NCBI RefSeq assembly: GCF_000153725.1
Contig: NZ_DS022280.1
Location: 1 to 48,857, forward strand
Length of the DNA: 48,857 nt
Direction of reading: 5' to 3'
Source of the DNA: Salipiger bermudensis HTCC2601
Lineage (GTDB): Bacteria; Pseudomonadota; Alphaproteobacteria; Rhodobacterales; Rhodobacteraceae
The notes below the pieces were generated by a model. The model did not search any database. It worked only from the letters and a program-made list of their open reading frames with translations, and had not been told where the DNA came from. Both the position numbers and the translations under genes were made by a program. Below are positions 1 to 6,658 of the stretch, one piece after another. How positions within the stretch are numbered: the first letter of the stretch is position 1; every line of letters starts with the position of its first letter.

Positions 1-244
1 GCTTGCGCACGGTGGCGCCGCGGTTGGGCTCGATCGCCACCAGACCCTCGCCCTCGAGCTTCCGCAAAGCCTCACGCAGGGGCATCGTCGAGAAGCCCAG
101 CTGCTTGGCCAGTTCGGCGGTCTTGAGCCGATCCCCCGGCGCGATGCGTCCCGAGAGAATATCCTCTCGGATCAGGCGCGTGGCCTGATCGACGGAGTTC
201 TGGGCGGGATCGAGGGTCAGCGCGTCGGCGGGATCGGTGGGCAT
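1..244 (-). CDS. GntR-family (FadR-type) transcriptional regulator, N-terminal part
   Basis: Reading the minus strand from an ATG at 244 gives about 81 residues before the window edge. They contain a typical GntR winged helix-turn-helix: a helix reading ATRLIREDILSGRI, then PGDRLKTAELAKQLG, then PLREALRKLEGEGLV, and the wing NRGATVRK. These match the DNA-binding domain that normally precedes an FCD ligand-binding domain; that domain lies outside the window. The start is 14 bases beyond the stop of the MaoC gene, so it probably closes the same minus-strand operon. It is the natural candidate for the regulator acting on the repeated TGATCAGATAAT sites at 1869 and 2334. Ligand unknown; an acyl-CoA or acid intermediate is a guess. 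Confidence 0.85.
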   Translation of the reverse strand, partial: MPTDPADALTLDPAQNSVDQATRLIREDILSGRIAPGDRLKTAELAKQLGFSTMPLREALRKLEGEGLVAIEPNRGATVRK

Positions 245-258
245 GGCGGAAGCTTCCG

Positions 259-702
259 TCAGGGGGCCTTGCGGATCAAGGAGATATGCTCTGCCTCGAT
301 CAGCAATGTGCCGTCGGCGCGGCACAGTCGCACCGCTTCGGTGATAATTCCGGCAGGGCGCGAGCCGCTTTCGCGCTTCGCCGTAAAGTCCATTTCCACG
401 TAGACCGTATCGCCCGCGACGATGGCATGCTTGAAACGCACGTCGTTCCAGCCAAGCGAGGCGATCGAGGTCTCCTCGTAGAGCTTCAGCTCGGTCTTCA
501 AACCCTCCATCAATGCCAGCCCGTAAAGCCCATGCGCGATGATGCCGGGAAACCCGGCTTTCTTCGCATAGTCCGCATCGGTGTGCAGCGGATGGAAATC
601 GCGCGTCAGGCGGCAGAAATCGGCGATGTCCGCCACCGTGATCTCGTGCGACGGCGTGGTGTAGGTCGCGCCGACCTCGACGTCCTCGTAGAACAGGTTC
701 AT
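259..702 (-). CDS. MaoC-family (R)-specific enoyl-CoA hydratase/dehydratase
   Basis: A 147-residue single hot-dog-fold protein, the usual length for one-domain MaoC enzymes. The hydratase motif is visible: Asp35 and His40 in DFHPLHTD, followed by GIIAHGLYG at about residues 53-61. Such enzymes add water to a 2-enoyl-CoA or remove it from a 3-hydroxyacyl-CoA. Its ATG overlaps the stop of the acyl-CoA dehydrogenase gene in an ATGA (699-702), so the two are translationally coupled and probably act in sequence: dehydrogenate, then hydrate. The natural acyl-CoA is not known. It could also be a mesaconyl-CoA-type hydratase, but it is much shorter than those. Confidence 0.88.
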   Translation of the reverse strand: MNLFYEDVEVGATYTTPSHEITVADIADFCRLTRDFHPLHTDADYAKKAGFPGIIAHGLYGLALMEGLKTELKLYEETSIASLGWNDVRFKHAIVAGDTVYVEMDFTAKRESGSRPAGIITEAVRLCRADGTLLIEAEHISLIRKAP

Positions 703-1841
703 GCGTAGGCCTTCTGGACTTGCCGCGCGATGATCATGCGCTGGATCTGGTTGGTGCCCTCGTAGATCTGGCTCAGGCGCACGTCGCGGAACAGGCGCTC
801 GACGCGGAATTCACGCGAATAGCCGTTGCCGCCATGGATCTGCAGCGCGTTCGAGATGTGCCCCTGCGCCATGTCGGTGGTGAAGAGCTTGGCCTGCGCC
901 GCCTCGAGCGCAATCGGCTGGCCGGCATCGTAGAGCTTGGCCGCATTGTGGATCAGCAGCCGCGCGGCCGAGATGTCCTTGGCCATGTCGGCGATCATGA
1001 ACTGCACCGCCTGATGCTCGAAGATCGGCTTGCCGAACTGCTTGCGGTCATTGGCATAGGCGATGGCGTCTTCCATCGCCGCCTGCGCCATGCCGAGTGC
1101 CATCGACGACATCATCAGGCGCGAGAAGTTGAAGTTCTCCATCGCCATCTTGAAGGCGCCGTGTTCGGGCCCAATCAGGTTGCCCACCGGCACCCGCACG
1201 TCATCGAAGCTGACCATGCATTCGGCAAGGCCGTGCATCCCCAGCAGCTCCTCGGACTTGCCGCGCGACACGCCCGCGCGGTCGGTCTCGACGAGGATGC
1301 AGGAGATGCCGCGATGGCCGGCCTCGGGATCGGTCTTGGCGAAGACCATGATCACGTCGGCGACCTGCCCGAAGGTGACCCAGGCCTTGGTGCCCTTGAT
1401 GACATACTCATCGCCCTCGCGCCGGGCGGTGGTGGTCATCGCCGCCACGTCCGAGCCGTGGTCGGGCTCGGTCACCGCGGTGGCGGGAATCACCTTGCCC
1501 TCGAGGATGCCGGGAATCAGCGCCTTGTGCTGGTCGCTGCCGTGATGATCGAGGAACAGCGCCGCCTCGACGGGAATCGCGAAGGCGTTGCCGACCGCGC
1601 CCGAGCCGCGCGCGATCTCTTCCATGACGATGCAGGCGGCCATCGCGTCGAGCCCGACGCCGCCCGCCTCCTCGCGGAGCGCGACGCCGAAAAGCCCTTG
1701 CTCGGCGAGGGCTTCGTAGATCGCGCGCGGGAAAACGTCGTCACGGTCGATGGCGGCTGCGGCGGGGGCGACCACGTCGTCGGAGAGCCGGCGGGCGGTC
1801 TCGCGGACCATGCGCTGCTCTTCGGTGTAAAACTGATCCAA
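699..1841 (-). CDS. acyl-CoA dehydrogenase
   Basis: A 380-residue FAD-dependent acyl-CoA dehydrogenase of normal length. The N-terminal helical domain begins FYTEEQRMVRETARRL; the beta domain has TEPDHGSD (about 136-143) and GIKAWVTFG-like strands; the C-terminal domain ends in IYEGTNQIQRMI, with Glu361 in the usual catalytic-base position. It would oxidise an acyl-CoA to the 2-enoyl-CoA, passing electrons to ETF. It is coupled to the MaoC gene by a 4-base overlap. A palindromic TGATCA element sits 21-40 bases upstream of its ATG, suggesting its own regulated promoter. The substrate is probably the CoA ester made by the acyl-CoA synthetase at 6659. Confidence 0.93.
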   Translation of the reverse strand: MDQFYTEEQRMVRETARRLSDDVVAPAAAAIDRDDVFPRAIYEALAEQGLFGVALREEAGGVGLDAMAACIVMEEIARGSGAVGNAFAIPVEAALFLDHHGSDQHKALIPGILEGKVIPATAVTEPDHGSDVAAMTTTARREGDEYVIKGTKAWVTFGQVADVIMVFAKTDPEAGHRGISCILVETDRAGVSRGKSEELLGMHGLAECMVSFDDVRVPVGNLIGPEHGAFKMAMENFNFSRLMMSSMALGMAQAAMEDAIAYANDRKQFGKPIFEHQAVQFMIADMAKDISAARLLIHNAAKLYDAGQPIALEAAQAKLFTTDMAQGHISNALQIHGGNGYSREFRVERLFRDVRLSQIYEGTNQIQRMIIARQVQKAYA

Positions 1842-1861
1842 AGTGATCTCCGATCTGTTGG

Positions 1862-1880
1862 ATGTGATATTATCTGATCA
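1862..1880. promoter_or_regulatory. candidate GntR operator overlapping a -10-like element
   Basis: Read on the minus strand this contains TGATCAGATAAT, identical to the 12-mer at 2334-2345, and the flanking bases extend it to TGATCAGATAATATCA with TGAT/ATCA ends. GATAAT or TAATAT could serve as a -10 box for the acyl-CoA dehydrogenase gene, which starts 27 bases further on. Repetition in front of two minus-strand genes of one pathway beside a GntR gene supports an operator. The assignment to that protein is inference. Confidence 0.5.
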
Positions 1881-1907
1881 ACAGCTACACAGCCGGGTGC
1901 GGCGCGG

Positions 1908-2273
1908 TCAAGCCGAGGCCACCCCGGCATGAAACGCATCCGAGGGGGCGCGGTCGAAAAAGTAGACAATCACGTTCTTGGCGGTCACGCCGTAGGCACG
2001 GACCGCGGCCTCGGTGATCGCCCGGGCCGCTGTTTCTTTTGCATTTTGTGGGCGAGGGAACGCATGGACTTTTATGAAAACGCGGAAATTTTCGGCGTTT
2101 TCGCCATATTTTCCGGCATGTCCGTAGGAATAGTCGGGGGCCGAAAAATAATAGCAGGTGACGATTTCCGGCTTGATGTCGAAGGCCTGGCAGAGACCAT
2201 CGGTTATGTCTTTCGTCGCAACCTCCCGTATTTCCTGAGTTGCGTCGCGGTCGATGATTTCGATGAAGGGCAT
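1908..2273 (-). CDS. tautomerase/MIF superfamily protein
   Basis: A 121-residue protein beginning MPFIEIIDRDATQE, so Pro2 becomes the N-terminal catalytic base after Met removal, the hallmark of the tautomerase superfamily. The rest reads as two beta-alpha-beta units, with a C-terminal unit around AITEAAVRAYGVTAKNVIV that resembles the second half of the fold. At about 120 residues it is a fused-dimer-size member rather than a 62-residue 4-oxalocrotonate tautomerase. It lies 66 bases upstream of the acyl-CoA dehydrogenase on the same strand and diverges from the DapA-type gene. A role in keto-enol isomerisation of a pathway intermediate, next to a lyase handling a 2-oxo acid, is plausible but not shown. 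Confidence 0.75.
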   Translation of the reverse strand: MPFIEIIDRDATQEIREVATKDITDGLCQAFDIKPEIVTCYYFSAPDYSYGHAGKYGENAENFRVFIKVHAFPRPQNAKETAARAITEAAVRAYGVTAKNVIVYFFDRAPSDAFHAGVASA

Positions 2274-2333
2274 GATGCGGCTCCTTGGCGGCAGGGGAGA
2301 AATTGGCTCGCCGGCAAGCTGACGAGTTGACTC

Positions 2334-2350
2334 ATTATCTGATCAGATCA
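2334..2350. promoter_or_regulatory. candidate GntR operator in divergent promoter region
   Basis: Positions 2337-2348 read ATCTGATCAGAT, a perfect 12-bp palindrome, inside the 12-mer ATTATCTGATCA (2334-2345) shared with 1869-1880. It lies between the divergent tautomerase and DapA-type genes, so one site could control both directions. On the minus strand GATAAT resembles a -10 box. Confidence 0.55.
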
Positions 2351-2403
2351 AACGTGAGTGCAACAGATTTGGATCGGCGCTGCCGAGATCGGAAAGGATC
2401 GGA

Positions 2404-3282
2404 ATGACCTTCAAGGGGAGCTACACCGTCTGCGTGACGCCGTTCGACGCGGAAGGCCGCGTCGATCTTCAGGCGCTGCGGGGCTATGTCGACTGGCAGA
2501 TCGAGGACGGCGTGCACGGCCTGATCCCTCTGGGCAGCACCGGCGAGTTCCTGTCGCTGACCCGCGACGAGCGCGCCGCCGTCGCCGAGACCGTCATCAG
2601 CCAAGCCGCCGGCCGCGTTCCGGTGCTGATCGGCACCGCCGCCGAGTGGACCGACGAGGCGGTCGACATCAGCCGCGAGGCGGAGGCGCTTGGCGCCGAC
2701 GGCGTGATGCTGGTGCCGCCCTACTACTCCTCGCCCACCGATGAAGAGCTCACCGTGCACTTCACCCGTGTCGCCGAGGCGCTGTCGATCCCGGTGATGC
2801 TCTACAACAACCCGTTCACCGCCAACGTGGACCTGAGCGCAGCCCTCGTGGGCCGTCTCTCGGAAGTCGACAACATCTCCTACATCAAGGATACGTCGAA
2901 GAACGTGCACCGGGTGACCGAGCTGCTCGAGGCCTGCAAGGGCCGCATGACGGTGTTTGCAGGCTATTATCCCTGGGAGAGCTATCTTGCCGGCGCCGAG
3001 GGCTACAGTTCGGTGATGTCGAACATTGCGCCCGGCCTCTCGGCAAAGACCTTCGAGCGCACGGTCGACGGCTCCGGCGAGGGGCGCGACCTGTATGTAG
3101 AGAGCCTGCCGCTGATCAACGCACTGGCCGGCGACCTCTACGTTTCGGCCACCAAGGCCGCGATGACCATGATCGGCCGTCCGATGGGCGACCCGCGCCC
3201 GCCGCGCCTGCCGCTGCCCGACGCCAAGCGCGCCGAGCTGGAAACCATTCTGAAAGATCTCGGGCTGCTGGCGGAGGCCTGA
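2404..3282 (+). CDS. DapA-family (N-acetylneuraminate lyase / dihydrodipicolinate synthase superfamily) lyase
   Basis: A 292-residue class I aldolase of the usual length. It shows GSTGEF at 44-49 (carboxylate-binding loop), Tyr134 in YNNP (catalytic tyrosine) and Lys162 in YIKDTS (Schiff-base lysine). Family members condense, cleave or dehydrate 2-oxo acids such as pyruvate. It leads the plus-strand operon with the TRAP transporter, so a catabolic aldolase or dehydratase is more likely than lysine synthesis; the window holds no other lysine gene. A GGAtcGGA purine stretch precedes the ATG. Specificity cannot be read from sequence; candidates include pyruvate-releasing aldolases and sugar-acid dehydratases. 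Confidence 0.88.
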   Translation: MTFKGSYTVCVTPFDAEGRVDLQALRGYVDWQIEDGVHGLIPLGSTGEFLSLTRDERAAVAETVISQAAGRVPVLIGTAAEWTDEAVDISREAEALGADGVMLVPPYYSSPTDEELTVHFTRVAEALSIPVMLYNNPFTANVDLSAALVGRLSEVDNISYIKDTSKNVHRVTELLEACKGRMTVFAGYYPWESYLAGAEGYSSVMSNIAPGLSAKTFERTVDGSGEGRDLYVESLPLINALAGDLYVSATKAAMTMIGRPMGDPRPPRLPLPDAKRAELETILKDLGLLAEA

Positions 3283-3283
3283 T

Positions 3284-3301
3284 CCCGGCGCAAGCGCCGG
3301 G
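3284..3301 (+). repeat. intercistronic hairpin
   Basis: CCCGGCGC AA GCGCCGGG forms a perfect 8-bp stem with a 2-base loop just after the DapA-type stop codon. There is no T-run, so it is more likely an RNA-stabilising or processing stem upstream of the highly expressed binding-protein gene than a full terminator. Confidence 0.45.
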
Positions 3302-3348
3302 GGACAATTTCCGCCCCATCAGAGAGAAACCCAACAGGGAAAACCACA

Positions 3349-4326
3349 ATGAAACTCACCAACCTCGCCCTCTGCATCGCGCTCGGCGCGACTGCCGTCG
3401 CCGCTCCGGCCTTCGCGCAGGACATCACCCTCAAGGCCAGCCACAACGCAAATGCCGACGAGCCCTATGGCGTCGGCATGCGCAAGATGGCCGAGATCCT
3501 CGAAGAGAAGACCGACGGCGCGGCCACCATCGAGGTCTTTGACAACGCCACGCTCGGCGACGAGATGGAGAGCATCCAGGGCACCCAGATCGGCACTGTC
3601 GACATCGCCGTGACCGCCAACTCGACGCTGGCCAACTTCGTGCCGGACCTGTCGGTGTTCTCGCTGCCCTTCCTGTTCGACGATGCCGAGCAGATGGACC
3701 GCGCCCTGAGCGATCCCGAGGTGCTCGACGCCATCGGCGGCGCGCTCGACGCGCAGGGCTTCCACCTGCTCGCCGTGTTCTCGGCCGGCACCCGTCACAT
3801 CATGACCAAGGAGCCGATCGAGTCGCTGGCCGATCTCGAGGGTCTGAAGATCCGCACCATGCAGAACCCGGCCCATGTGGACACGTTCAACGCCTTCGGC
3901 GCCAACGCCACCCCGATCGCCTATACCGAACTCTACGGTGCGCTCGAAACCGGCGTGGTCGACGGTGCCGAAGCCGCCAACACCAACTTCTTCTCGCAGA
4001 AGTTCTACGAGGTCGCGCCCGACTGGGCCGTGGTCGGCTGGCTCGAGCTGGTCGCTCCGGTGATCATGGGCAAGGCCGCCTACGAAGCGCTTCCCGACGA
4101 CGTGAAGACCGCGCTCGACGAGGCGGGCCTCGAGGCCGGCAAGGCCGAGCGCGCGGCCTATCTCGCCAGCGACAACGCCCGCTTTGCAGATCTCGAAGAG
4201 GTCGGCGTCAAGATCACCCGCCCTGACACCACCGCCTTCCGCGAAGCCGCGGCTCCGGTGCAGGAAAAGTACCTCGAAACCGACGCCCAGAAAGAAATCT
4301 TCGAGCTCGTGAAATCGGTCGAGTAA
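3349..4326 (+). CDS. dctP: TRAP transporter substrate-binding protein, DctP family
   Basis: A 325-residue secreted protein with a clear N-terminal signal peptide (Lys3, a hydrophobic stretch from about 5 to 18, then APAFAQ with cleavage near residue 23). The mature part is a DctP-type extracytoplasmic receptor: SHNANADEPYGVGMRKMAE at the start, and the interdomain region LEGLKIRTMQNP near 165-176, whose Arg normally salt-bridges the substrate carboxylate. The ligand is therefore probably an organic anion. It is followed by its two membrane partners. Hairpins on both sides (3284 and 4348) suggest it is produced in excess over the permease, as is usual for TRAP operons. Confidence 0.93.
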   Translation: MKLTNLALCIALGATAVAAPAFAQDITLKASHNANADEPYGVGMRKMAEILEEKTDGAATIEVFDNATLGDEMESIQGTQIGTVDIAVTANSTLANFVPDLSVFSLPFLFDDAEQMDRALSDPEVLDAIGGALDAQGFHLLAVFSAGTRHIMTKEPIESLADLEGLKIRTMQNPAHVDTFNAFGANATPIAYTELYGALETGVVDGAEAANTNFFSQKFYEVAPDWAVVGWLELVAPVIMGKAAYEALPDDVKTALDEAGLEAGKAERAAYLASDNARFADLEEVGVKITRPDTTAFREAAAPVQEKYLETDAQKEIFELVKSVE

Positions 4327-4347
4327 TCTCCCAACTCGATCCAACTC

Positions 4348-4375
4348 CCCCGGCCGCGCCCACCCGCGGCCGGGG
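4348..4375 (+). terminator. attenuator hairpin between dctP and dctQ
   Basis: CCCCGGCCGCG (4348-4358) pairs perfectly with CGCGGCCGGGG (4365-4375) across a 6-base loop and is followed by TTTCT. This is a strong GC stem with a short T-tract in the 82-base gap between binding protein and permease, consistent with partial termination that lowers permease expression. Confidence 0.6.
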
Positions 4376-4408
4376 TTTCTGCAAAGACCTCGCATAGAAA
4401 GCCCGCGC

Positions 4409-4921
4409 ATGTTCGCCCTTCTCGAACGCCTCTGCCTTGCCCTGCGCTTCGTCGTCTCGGGCGTGGTGATCCTGCTCTTCAGCGTGATGATGATCTCGGT
4501 GCTGGTGCAGGTCGGGGGGCGATACGTCTTCAACTATTCCATCGCGCAGGCCTCCGAGATCGCCACGTTCAGCCAGATCTGGCTGGTCCTGCTGGGCTCC
4601 GGCGTCGCCGTCGCCAAGGGGCAGCACGTGGCCATCGACATGCTGCCCGCCAAGCTGCCGCTGCCCGCCGCTCGCGTGGCGCTGGTGGCCATCGCGCTGG
4701 TCATCGCGACCTTCCTCGCGGTTCTGGCCTATGGCAGCCTGCCGCTGCTGCGCATGGGTGAATTCCAGAGCTCGCCGGCGCTGCGCGTGCCGATGAAATA
4801 CGTCTATATCTGCCTGCCCTTCGGCGCCGGCTACATGGCGCTCGAACTGCTGCTCACGGTGATCCAGCGCTGGGACAATCCCTTCCCGCCGCCCGAGCCC
4901 GATGCCGAGGAGGCTATCTGA
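4409..4921 (+). CDS. dctQ: TRAP transporter small permease, DctQ family
   Basis: A 170-residue membrane protein with four hydrophobic segments (about 11-37, 46-68, 88-112 and 128-152), the DctQ pattern. QVGGRYVFNYSIAQASEIATF near residue 31-51 matches the family's conserved loop between helices one and two. It joins the receptor to the large permease in the inner membrane. Its stop codon shares one base with the start of the DctM gene (TGATG at 4919-4923), so the two permease subunits are translationally coupled. Confidence 0.9.
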   Translation: MFALLERLCLALRFVVSGVVILLFSVMMISVLVQVGGRYVFNYSIAQASEIATFSQIWLVLLGSGVAVAKGQHVAIDMLPAKLPLPAARVALVAIALVIATFLAVLAYGSLPLLRMGEFQSSPALRVPMKYVYICLPFGAGYMALELLLTVIQRWDNPFPPPEPDAEEAI

Positions 4922-6207
4922 TGCTGGTGATTGCTGCCGCCTTCGTCTTCCTTCTGGCCCTTGGTGTGCCCGTGGTCTTCGTGCTTGGTGCCTCGGCGGT
5001 GCTGGCGCTGGTGACCACCACCGACGTGCCCGTCGCCATCGTCAGCCAGCGTGTCTTCGCCGGGCTCAACTCCTTCACCCTGATGGCGATCCCGTTCTTC
5101 GTCTTTGCCGGTGTCATCATGGACGCGGGCGGCATCTCGCGCCGCATCGTCGATTTCGCCTCGGCGCTGATCGGCTGGGTCGTCGGCAGCCTCTACCAGG
5201 TGAGCTGCGTCGCCGCCGCCGGGCTTGCGGCGATCTCGGGCTCCGGCTCGGCCGACACCGCGGCGATCTCTGCGATCATGCAGCCGCAGCTGCGCCGCCG
5301 TGGCTATGACGTGGATTTCGGCGCCGCACTGATCGCCTGCGCCGGCTCCATCGCGCAGGTCATCCCGCCGAGCCTGACCATGGTGATCCTCGCGGTGATC
5401 TCGAACGTCTCGATCGGGGCGCTGTTCATCGCCGGCGTGCTGCCGGGGCTCATGTGCATCGCCATGCTGATGGTCATCGCCTATTTTCAGGCCCGCAAGG
5501 GCGGTGCCGCCTACCGCGAGACCGACCCCTTCACCCTCGAGCGCCTCGGCCGCACCGGCTGGAAGGCGCTGCCCGCCGCCGGCATGCCGGTGCTGATCCT
5601 CGGCGGCATCCTGGGCGGGGTTTTCACGCCCACCGAGGCCGCCGCGATCTCGGGCTTCTACGGGCTGCTCGTCGGGCTCTTCGTTTATCGCGACCTCAAG
5701 ATCTCGCGTTTGCCCGGACTGATCCTCCGCACCGCCTCGCTGTCGGCCGCCGTCATGCTGATCATCGGCACCGCCAGCGTGTTCTCCTGGCTCATCGCCA
5801 ATGCCAACGTGCCGCGCATCCTCGGCGACTGGATCGCCAGCGTCTCGACCAGCACGCTGATCTTCCTGATCATCGCCAACGTCCTGTTCCTCTTCGTCGG
5901 CATGTTCCTCGAGACCATCGCGGCCATCCTAATCATCGTGCCGGTGCTGTCGCCCATCGCGGCGCAGATGGGCGTGGACCCGATCCACTTCTCGCTGCTC
6001 GTCATCCTCAACTGCGCCATCGGCACAGTGACCCCACCCTACGGCGTGTCGCTCTTCGTGTCGTCGAGCGTGGCCGGGCGCTCGGTGCTGCAGGTGTCGC
6101 GCCGGCTCGGCTGGCCGCTGGCGGGGCTCTTCGCCATGCTGCTCGCGGTGACCTTCATTCCCGACCTGTCGCTGTTCCTGCCGCGGCTCTTCGGGCTCAT
6201 CGAATAA
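4921..6207 (+). CDS. dctM: TRAP transporter large permease, DctM family
   Basis: A 428-residue protein made almost entirely of hydrophobic helices, the usual DctM length (about 11-12 helices). Typical signatures are AVLALVTTTDVPVAIVSQR early, AISGSGSADTAAISAIM near 105-121, and IGTVTPPYGVSLFV near 363-376. It forms the sodium-driven translocation channel working with the periplasmic receptor. The next gene follows after 19 bases, so DUF3830 and the acyl-CoA synthetase are in the same transcript and the imported acid is probably handed straight to CoA activation. Confidence 0.93.
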   Translation: MLVIAAAFVFLLALGVPVVFVLGASAVLALVTTTDVPVAIVSQRVFAGLNSFTLMAIPFFVFAGVIMDAGGISRRIVDFASALIGWVVGSLYQVSCVAAAGLAAISGSGSADTAAISAIMQPQLRRRGYDVDFGAALIACAGSIAQVIPPSLTMVILAVISNVSIGALFIAGVLPGLMCIAMLMVIAYFQARKGGAAYRETDPFTLERLGRTGWKALPAAGMPVLILGGILGGVFTPTEAAAISGFYGLLVGLFVYRDLKISRLPGLILRTASLSAAVMLIIGTASVFSWLIANANVPRILGDWIASVSTSTLIFLIIANVLFLFVGMFLETIAAILIIVPVLSPIAAQMGVDPIHFSLLVILNCAIGTVTPPYGVSLFVSSSVAGRSVLQVSRRLGWPLAGLFAMLLAVTFIPDLSLFLPRLFGLIE

Positions 6208-6226
6208 TTCTTTCAAGGACAAGACC

Positions 6227-6640
6227 ATGACCAAGCTCAAAGTCACCATCGCCGGCATCGAGTTCGATGCCCGCTTCGAGGAAGACGCCGCGCCCAAGAC
6301 CGTCGCCGCGTTCCGCGCCCAAATGCCCTACACCAGCAAGGTGGTGCATGTGCGCTGGTCCGGCGAGGGCGTGTGGATCCCGCTCGGCGAGACCGATTTC
6401 GGCGTCGATTACGAGAACCACACCAGCTTTCCGGCACCGGGCCAGTTCATCCTCTATCCCGGCGGCATCTCTGAGACCGAGATCCTGCTCGCCTATGGCG
6501 GCGTGCATTTCGCCTCCAAGATGGGCCAGCTCGCGGGCAACCATTTCATCACGCTCACGTCGAACCTCGACAAGCTGAAGGAAATCGGGCCCAAGGTGCT
6601 TTGGGAGGGCGCGCAGGACATCCATTTCGAGGAAGTCTGA
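6227..6640 (+). CDS. DUF3830 (cyclophilin-like fold) protein
   Basis: A 137-residue soluble protein without signal peptide. Phrases diagnostic of DUF3830 are easy to see: AAPKTVAAFRAQMPY, VVHVRWSGEGVWIPLG, FILYPGGISETEILLAYGG and MGQLAGNHF. The fold is described as cyclophilin-like, but no enzymatic role is established. These genes often occur beside transporters and amide- or acid-metabolising enzymes; here it sits between a TRAP permease and an acyl-CoA synthetase, with 19 and 18 base gaps. A role in binding or processing the imported compound is a guess. Confidence 0.82.
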   Translation: MTKLKVTIAGIEFDARFEEDAAPKTVAAFRAQMPYTSKVVHVRWSGEGVWIPLGETDFGVDYENHTSFPAPGQFILYPGGISETEILLAYGGVHFASKMGQLAGNHFITLTSNLDKLKEIGPKVLWEGAQDIHFEEV

Positions 6641-6658
6641 CGACCTGAAGGACGGATC

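Noticed and set aside
720-1877. 385-codon plus-strand open frame opposite the acyl-CoA dehydrogenase
   Set aside because: His/Arg-rich, no family pattern; antisense shadow of a well-supported gene in GC-rich DNA.
3319-4533. 404-codon minus-strand open frame opposite dctP
   Set aside because: Composition is that of a codon-position shadow and it spans a terminator hairpin; dctP is clear on the other strand.
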